A stretch of 64,000 nucleotides of DNA from Rhodococcus sp. SGAir0479 (GTDB lineage: Bacteria; Actinomycetota; Actinomycetes; Mycobacteriales; Mycobacteriaceae): contig NZ_CP039432.1 of the NCBI RefSeq assembly GCF_005484805.1, positions 1,860,001 through 1,924,000 on the forward strand, written 5' to 3'. Shown here piece after piece: positions 59,031-64,000 of the stretch (the stretch's first letter is position 1; the number at the start of each line of letters is the position of its first letter). Under the pieces are notes generated by a model. It saw only the letters and a program-made list of their open reading frames with translations. It made no database searches and was not told where the DNA came from. The position numbers and the translations under genes were made by a program.

Positions 59031-60649
59031 TGGGTGTCAACGCGGTCTTCCACGACCCGGCCGCGGCGGTCGTGGTGGACGGCCGAGTGGTCGCGGCGGC
59101 GGAGGAGGAACGCTTCAACCGACGCAAGCACGGCAAACGCCCGTACGCGTTCTCGACGTGGGAGCTCCCCGAGCAGGCGATGCGTTGGTGTCTGGCGGAA
59201 GCCGGGATCACCGCCGCGGACCTCGACGCGGTCACCTACTCGTACGATCCCGGCCTCGTCGAGCCGGACCTGGCCGGCACGGAGCAGGACTGGGAGTTCC
59301 TGCGCACGTTGTACGCGGAGCGTTTCCCGCGCTTCCTCACCACCGCGTTGCCCGGGGTCGATCCGTCCGTCGTGCGCTTTCTCCCCCACCACCTCGCGCA
59401 CGCGGCGTCGGCGGCGCTCGCGTCCCCGCACCGGGACTGCGCGGTCCTGGTGGCCGACGGCCGCGGCGAGTCCACGTCGTATCTGGCGGGCGAGTTCCGG
59501 GACGGGAAGTTCACGCCCCTCGCGTCGCAGCGTCTGCCCCACTCGTTGGGCCTGATGTACGAGGAGCTGACCGAACATCTCGGGTTCGCGCGGTCGAGCG
59601 ACGAATACAAGGTGATGGCGCTCGGCGCGTACGGGACGCCGCGGCTGTTGCCCGAGTTCGAACGCCTCGTGACCACCACCGGGCACGGGACGTTCCGCGT
59701 CGCGCCGATCGACTGGGCGTCACTGGCGCCGCGGCGGCGACCGGAGGAGCCGTGGTCGCCGGCGCACGCGGATCTCGCGTGCAGCGCGCAGCGCCGCCTC
59801 GAAGACGTCCTGCTCGAGCTCGCGGGCTGGTTGCACGCGCGAACCGGCCACCCGCTCCTGACGTTGGCCGGCGGGGTGGCTCTCAACTGCGTGGCCAACA
59901 CGCGTCTGCACGCGGAGGGCCCGTACGACGAGGTGTGGGTGCAGCCGGCGTCCGGCGATGCCGGTACCGCGCTCGGCGGTGCGCTGCTGGCGGCCGCGGA
60001 ACTCGGCGACACGCCGCGACCCCGGCCCGGATACGACCTGGGGCGCGGCTGGACGGACGCCGAACTCGAGCACGCACTGCTGGCCGCGGCCGTGCCGTAC
60101 GAGCGTCCCCCCGACATCGCCGAGACCGTCGCCGAGGCTCTGGCCCAGGATCGGATCGTCGGGTGGTTCCAGGGCCGCGCGGAATTCGGGCCCCGTGCCC
60201 TGGGGCGCCGCTCGCTCCTGGCACATCCGACGCCGGCCGCGAACATCGACCGCCTGAACGCGGTGAAGGGACGCGAGCAGTTCCGTCCCGTCGCGCCCAT
60301 GGTCGCCGCCGACCGGGCGGCGGAGGTCTTCGGGCGCGGACCGGTGCCGAGCCCGTACATGCTGTTCGTGCACGACGTGGCGCCGGACTGGCAGGACCGG
60401 CTGGCCGCGGTGACCCATGTCGACGGCACCGCCCGGGTTCAGACCGTCGACCCGCGGACCGAACCGCTGGTCTCCCGCATGCTCGCCGCCTTCGAACGCC
60501 GGACTGGGGTTCCGGTGGTGGTCAACACCAGTTTCAACACCGCGGGGCGACCGATGGTCGACTCCCCCCGGGACGCACTCGAGTGCTTCGGGTCCGCACC
60601 GATCGACCTGCTCGCGCTCGGTCCCTACGCGGTTCGGAGACCGACATGA
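59021..60649 (+). CDS. carbamoyltransferase (NodU/TobZ family)
   Basis: 542-aa O-carbamoyltransferase. N-terminal Kae1-like domain: GVNAVFHDPAAAVVVDGRVV, AAEEERFNRRKHGKRP, and the metal-binding H-H-x3-H of LPHHLAHAASA; the RSSDEYKVMALGAYG block. The C-terminal YrdC-like part has FGPRALGRRSLLAHP and NTSFNTAGRPMV. It uses carbamoyl phosphate and ATP to decorate sugars or small molecules. GTG 59021 chosen (GGGGG 6 nt upstream). Confidence 0.92.
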   Translation: MRVMGVNAVFHDPAAAVVVDGRVVAAAEEERFNRRKHGKRPYAFSTWELPEQAMRWCLAEAGITAADLDAVTYSYDPGLVEPDLAGTEQDWEFLRTLYAERFPRFLTTALPGVDPSVVRFLPHHLAHAASAALASPHRDCAVLVADGRGESTSYLAGEFRDGKFTPLASQRLPHSLGLMYEELTEHLGFARSSDEYKVMALGAYGTPRLLPEFERLVTTTGHGTFRVAPIDWASLAPRRRPEEPWSPAHADLACSAQRRLEDVLLELAGWLHARTGHPLLTLAGGVALNCVANTRLHAEGPYDEVWVQPASGDAGTALGGALLAAAELGDTPRPRPGYDLGRGWTDAELEHALLAAAVPYERPPDIAETVAEALAQDRIVGWFQGRAEFGPRALGRRSLLAHPTPAANIDRLNAVKGREQFRPVAPMVAADRAAEVFGRGPVPSPYMLFVHDVAPDWQDRLAAVTHVDGTARVQTVDPRTEPLVSRMLAAFERRTGVPVVVNTSFNTAGRPMVDSPRDALECFGSAPIDLLALGPYAVRRPT

Positions 60650-62172
60650 CCGATCCGAGCTACACGATCGTCGTGCCCACGGTGCTGCGGCCGAGTCTGC
60701 ACACGCTGCTGGCGGCGCTCGCCCGGACCGCCGGCCCGCGGCCGTCGGAGATCGTCGTGGTGGTCGATCGTCCCGCCGCCGGTCCGCACGGCGGGCCGGA
60801 GTCCGAGTGCGGCGCGGTTCCCGTCCGGTGGCTGTCGTCGGGAGGCCGGGGGCCGGCGGCCGCCCGCAACCGGGGTTGGCGTGTCGCCCGGGATCCGTGG
60901 GTCGTCTTCCTCGACGACGACGTCGTGGTGCCCCACGACTGGGCGCGGCGGCTGGCCGCGGACCTGCGCCCACTCGGCCCGGAAGTGGCCGCCTCGTACG
61001 CCCGCATCGACGTTCCCGCGCCGGTCGGACGGCGTCCCACCGACGACGAGCGCCGCACGCTGAGCCTGCAGACGGCGCGATGGATCACCGCCGACGCGGC
61101 GGTGCGACGGTCCGCGTTGCTCGCGGTCGGCGGCTTCGACGAACGATTCCCGCGCGCCTACCGCGAGGACGCGGATCTGGCCCTGCGCCTCATGGCCGCG
61201 GGCTTCACCCTCACCGACGGCGCCCGGGTCACCCGGCACCCCGTGGGAGCGACGCGAGTGCTCTCGAGCGTCCGCGCCCAGGCCGGGAACGCCGACAACG
61301 CGCTGATGCGGCACCGCCACGGGCGCGGCTGGCGGCGGCGAGCGGGCGACGGGCCCGGCCGGTCGGGCCGGCACGCGGCGACGACCGCGGTCGCGGCGAT
61401 CGCGCTGGGCGCCGCCGCGACCGGACGCCGACGCACCCTGGCGATCGCGTCGACCGTGTGGCTCGCTGCCGTGGCGCAGTTCGCGGTCCGACGGATCGCC
61501 CCCGGGCCCCGCACGGCGCGGGAGGTCGCCGCGATGGTCGCGACGAGTGCGCTCATCCCGCCCGTCGCCGTCTGGCATCGCCTTCGCGGTGAGGTCGGAG
61601 TCCTGCGCGGCGGGACCGTGGTGCGGTCGCCCGTGCTGGCAGTCCTGTTCGACCGGGACGACACGCTCATCCACGACGTGCCGTACCTCGCGGATCACCG
61701 TGCGGTACAGCCCGTCCCGGGAGCCCACGATGTGCTGGCCCGCCTGCGCGCGGACGGGATCCTCGTCGGGGTGGTGACCAACCAGTCGGGCGTGGCGACC
61801 GGGCGGATCACCGTCGACCAACTCCGCGCGGTCAACGACGAGGTGGAACGCCGGCTGGGCAGGTTCGACACCTGGCAGATCTGCACGCATGCCGACGGCG
61901 GGCGCTGCTCCTGCCGTAAACCCCTGCCCGGCTTGGTCTTACGAGCAGCCGCCGATCTCGGGGTGCCGCCGGAGAGTTGTCTGATGATCGGGGACACCGG
62001 GGCCGACGTCGAGGCGGCCCGCGCCGCCGGGGCCGTCGGGGTGCTGGTTCCGACTGCCCGAACGCTCGGACGCGAAGTCGTGCGGGCGCGGGCCGCGGGC
62101 GCGTTGGCCGACAATCTTGCCGCTGCCGTCGCGGTCATCGGCCTGGGCCGGGACGGGACCACCGACCGGTGA
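60646..62172 (+). CDS. GT2 glycosyltransferase fused to GmhB-type HAD phosphatase
   Basis: 508-aa fusion. Residues ~1-240: GT2 with FLDDDVVVPHDW and GGFDERFPRAYREDADLALR. Residues ~245-325: hydrophobic/Arg-rich linker. Residues ~330-480: HAD phosphatase with VLFDRDDTLIHD (Asp336, Asp338), VVTNQSGVATG, the zinc-type Cys/His set C413-x-H415...C421-x-C423 and MIGDTGADVEAA. The zinc motif and length identify GmhB (heptose-1,7-bisphosphate 7-phosphatase), the third heptose enzyme. ATGA overlap with the carbamoyltransferase gene. Confidence 0.88.
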   Translation: MTDPSYTIVVPTVLRPSLHTLLAALARTAGPRPSEIVVVVDRPAAGPHGGPESECGAVPVRWLSSGGRGPAAARNRGWRVARDPWVVFLDDDVVVPHDWARRLAADLRPLGPEVAASYARIDVPAPVGRRPTDDERRTLSLQTARWITADAAVRRSALLAVGGFDERFPRAYREDADLALRLMAAGFTLTDGARVTRHPVGATRVLSSVRAQAGNADNALMRHRHGRGWRRRAGDGPGRSGRHAATTAVAAIALGAAATGRRRTLAIASTVWLAAVAQFAVRRIAPGPRTAREVAAMVATSALIPPVAVWHRLRGEVGVLRGGTVVRSPVLAVLFDRDDTLIHDVPYLADHRAVQPVPGAHDVLARLRADGILVGVVTNQSGVATGRITVDQLRAVNDEVERRLGRFDTWQICTHADGGRCSCRKPLPGLVLRAAADLGVPPESCLMIGDTGADVEAARAAGAVGVLVPTARTLGREVVRARAAGALADNLAAAVAVIGLGRDGTTDR

Positions 62173-63203
62173 GGGGCGACCACACACTCGTCGTGCGCCA
62201 GGACAACATCGGCGACGTCCTGCTGGCCGGTCCGTGCATCCGCGCCGCCGCCGCGGGTTCCGAACGGGTCACCGTCCTCGTCGGGCCCCGCGGCAGGGCG
62301 GCCGCCGACCTGCTGCCCGGTGTCGACGAAGTGATCGAGTGGGAGGCGCCGTGGATCGACCCGCAACCGTCGTGGCCGGGGCAGGCAGCGGTCCTGGACG
62401 TCGTCGATCGGATTCGGCGCCGCCGTATCGACCGTGCGCTGATCCTGACGTCGTTCCACCAGTCCCCCCTGCCGACCGCACTGGTGCTCCGGCTGGCCGG
62501 GGTGCCGTGGATCGCGGCCATCTCCGAGGACTACCCGGGCGCCCTGCTGGACGTGCGGCACCGGCTCGATGCCGACATCCCCGAATCCGAACGCGCACTG
62601 AGCCTCGCCCGCCGGGCCGGATTCGACCTGCCGCCCGGTGACGACGGCAGACTGCGGCTGCGCGCGGCGCTGCCCGACGTGTCCCGGCACATCGGCGCTC
62701 CCCCGTACGTGGTCGTCCACCCCGGCGCGTCGGCACCTGCGCGCACGCCCTCACGGATGTGGTGGACGCGAGTGGTGGACGCGCTGGTGGACGGCGGGCA
62801 CCGTGTGATCGTCACCGGTGGTGCCGACGAGACGGCGCTGACCCGCGCGGTCGCAGCCGACCACGCCGCCGACCTGGGCGGCCGGACCAGCCTGGCCGAG
62901 CTCGCCGCCGTGCTCCGCGGCGCCTACGCCACCGTCGCGCCGAACACCGGCGCCGCCCACCTGTCCGCGGCCGTGGGGACGCCGGTGGCGTCACTGTTCG
63001 CTCCGCTCGTGCCCGTCGAGCGGTGGCAACCGTACGGGGTGCGATGCGTCGTGCTCGGAGACCAGCGGGCACCGTGCCGAGGGACGCGAGTTCGGGAGTG
63101 CCGGCTCGCCGCGCACCCGTGCCTCGACGCGATCGAGCCCGAGGAGGTGACCACCGCCGTCGAGACGCTGTCGACACCCGTCGGCCTGGGAAATCCGCGG
63201 TGA
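62169..63203 (+). CDS. heptosyltransferase-like GT9 glycosyltransferase (2)
   Basis: 344-aa GT9. N-terminal LVVRQDNIGDVLLAGPCIRA matches the R-x-D-N-I-G-D-x-L family loop; C-terminal VVVHPGASAPARTPSRMWW, VIVTGGADET and NTGAAHLSAAVGTPVASLF form the donor site. With the first GT9 it provides two heptosyltransfer steps. Two Cys in RAPCRGTRVRECRLAAHPC near the end are unexplained. GTG 62169 overlaps the preceding stop (GTGA). Confidence 0.9.
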   Translation: MRGDHTLVVRQDNIGDVLLAGPCIRAAAAGSERVTVLVGPRGRAAADLLPGVDEVIEWEAPWIDPQPSWPGQAAVLDVVDRIRRRRIDRALILTSFHQSPLPTALVLRLAGVPWIAAISEDYPGALLDVRHRLDADIPESERALSLARRAGFDLPPGDDGRLRLRAALPDVSRHIGAPPYVVVHPGASAPARTPSRMWWTRVVDALVDGGHRVIVTGGADETALTRAVAADHAADLGGRTSLAELAAVLRGAYATVAPNTGAAHLSAAVGTPVASLFAPLVPVERWQPYGVRCVVLGDQRAPCRGTRVRECRLAAHPCLDAIEPEEVTTAVETLSTPVGLGNPR

Positions 63204-63206
63204 CGA

Positions 63207-63232
63207 GTTTGGGAGCCACGAGGCGCGGGAAT
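63207..63232 (+). promoter_or_regulatory. SigF/SigB-type promoter of anti-sigma/sigma pair
   Basis: GTTT (63207-63210), 16 bp, GGGAAT (63227-63232), 59 bp before the anti-sigma gene. Consensus -35 and a near-consensus -10, as expected for an autoregulated usfX-sigF type operon. Confidence 0.6.
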
Positions 63233-63291
63233 CTCTGGAACGTCGCAGCCGCTCCGACGGAGCCGTCAGACCGACTTCGAAGCGAGGAGTC

Positions 63292-63732
63292 ATGAGCGAA
63301 CTGTTCGCCTCCACCAGAAGACCTGAGGATTCCGGACCCGTGATCGAACTGCGAACGCCGGCCGAAGCGTCGCAGCTGGCGCCGATCCGGAGTGTGTCGG
63401 CGTCGTTGGCCGAGCAGTGCGACATGACGCTCGATCAGATCGCGGACTTGCGGCTGGCGGTCGACGAGGCGTGCAGCACGCTGTTCCGCATCGCGCTCCG
63501 CGACAGCGACATCGTGTGCAGGTTCCGGGTGTCGCCGCGCATGTTCCACTTCTCGGGCTGCGTGGCCACTACGGGCGAGGACGCCGACGGGCCCTACGAG
63601 CGCCGGTTCGGATGGCATGTCCTGCGAACCCTGACCGACGATCTGAAACTGCATCGCCACCACGGCAACGGGGACGGCAGACTGTCGACCGTCACCATCT
63701 CCTTCGCCGTGCGATGCGGGGACGTCACATGA
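63292..63732 (+). CDS. anti-sigma factor, RsbW/UsfX-like ATPase
   Basis: 146-aa GHKL-type serine kinase/anti-sigma fold. ATP-binding N box DLRLAVDEACSTLFRIA (Asn of the usual E-x-x-x-N replaced by T-L-F), and the G1-like segment GWHVLRTLTDDL. It would bind the following sigma factor and release it upon binding of an anti-anti-sigma factor. It overlaps the sigma gene by 4 bp, the usxF-sigF organisation. Confidence 0.85.
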   Translation: MSELFASTRRPEDSGPVIELRTPAEASQLAPIRSVSASLAEQCDMTLDQIADLRLAVDEACSTLFRIALRDSDIVCRFRVSPRMFHFSGCVATTGEDADGPYERRFGWHVLRTLTDDLKLHRHHGNGDGRLSTVTISFAVRCGDVT

Positions 63733-64000
63733 CTCCCCGGACCACCGACCGTCCCGACGAATACAGTGATGTGAAACCGATGTTCGCGTCCCTGCGGGAA
63801 CTCGACGACGACGATCCCGCCCGCCGGCAGTTGCGGGGGGCGATCATCACGCGGTGCCTGCCGCTCGCCGAGCACATCGCACGCCGATTCGACCGGCGCG
63901 GTGAACCGTTCGACGACCTGGTGCAGGTGGCGAGCGTCGGCCTGGTCAATGCGGTGGACCGCTACGACGTGGACCGCGGATCCGACTTCCTGGCCTTCGC
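63729..64000 (+). CDS. SigB/SigF/SigG-family sigma factor (partial)
   Basis: First 90 codons of a group 3 sigma factor, cut by the window end. Region 2.1-2.3 is visible: RCLPLAEHIARRFDRRGEP, then DDLVQVASVGLVNAVDRYDV and the start of the core-binding F-L-A-F. The anti-sigma gene directly before it supports a general-stress sigma of the SigF/SigB type. ATG 63729 overlaps that stop. Confidence 0.87.
   Translation, partial: MTPRTTDRPDEYSDVKPMFASLRELDDDDPARRQLRGAIITRCLPLAEHIARRFDRRGEPFDDLVQVASVGLVNAVDRYDVDRGSDFLAF

Overview
The window is a high-GC actinobacterial chromosome segment. It has many GTG starts and ATGA/GTGA stop-start overlaps, a small resuscitation-promoting factor, a DesA3-type desaturase with its reductase, and a trp-lgt-pyk-tesB / polA-pdtaR gene order known from Mycobacterium tuberculosis. 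A Rhodococcus or close Mycobacteriales relative fits best. The species is an inference. No insertion sequence, phage, CRISPR array or rRNA was seen.

Region 1 (1-35 kb) is mostly core metabolism. It holds an amino-acid ABC transporter (cut at the left edge), an isocitrate/isopropylmalate dehydrogenase family enzyme, a 2'-5' RNA ligase family protein, thioredoxin, polA, the ANTAR regulator pdtaR and an unusual tRNA-Leu. These are followed by a ferredoxin reductase/desaturase pair, a GNAT acetyltransferase, an alpha/beta hydrolase, a DUF35/thiolase-like pair, an isochorismatase-family hydrolase, rpf with two CRP/GlxR-like sites upstream, and a BacA-type ABC exporter/importer. Then come tesB and pyk, glutamate synthase gltBD, and a trp operon (trpE, membrane protein, trpC, trpB, trpA) running into lgt and a TM2 protein. 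A LigB-type dioxygenase and a divergent MarR regulator share a 14-bp palindrome.

Region 2 (35.7-48.4 kb) changes character. It has small membrane or stress-type proteins of unknown function (DUF6098, DUF6131, DUF4383, DUF6480), an SRPBCC protein, a phytoene-desaturase-like flavoprotein and two sister extended-SDR proteins. A leftward operon then encodes gmhA, hldE, an SDR, a heptosyltransferase-like GT9 and a UDP-sugar dehydrogenase.

Region 3 (48.5-53.9 kb) is a complete actinobacterial gas-vesicle cluster (two low-complexity/SRPBCC accessory proteins, then gvpA, F, G, O, J, L, S, K). It runs with no visible terminator into Region 4 (53.9-63.2 kb), a glycan operon of two GT2 proteins, two GT4-like proteins, a UDP-glucuronate decarboxylase, a carbamoyltransferase, a GT2 fused to a GmhB-type phosphatase, and a second GT9. 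The window ends with an anti-sigma factor and a SigB/SigF-family sigma factor (cut at the right edge).

Two ideas connect Regions 2-4. First, gmhA, hldE and the fused gmhB domain together give the ADP-heptose route, unusual in a Gram-positive-type genome. With UDP-xylose genes, a carbamoyltransferase and two GT9s they suggest an undescribed heptose/xylose-containing, carbamoylated surface glycan. Second, SigF/SigB-type promoter matches (GTTT-like -35, 14-16 bp, GGGTAC-like -10) lie in front of most transcription units from 35.9 kb onward and in front of the anti-sigma/sigma pair itself. The right-hand 28 kb therefore looks like one general-stress regulon linked to its own sigma factor.
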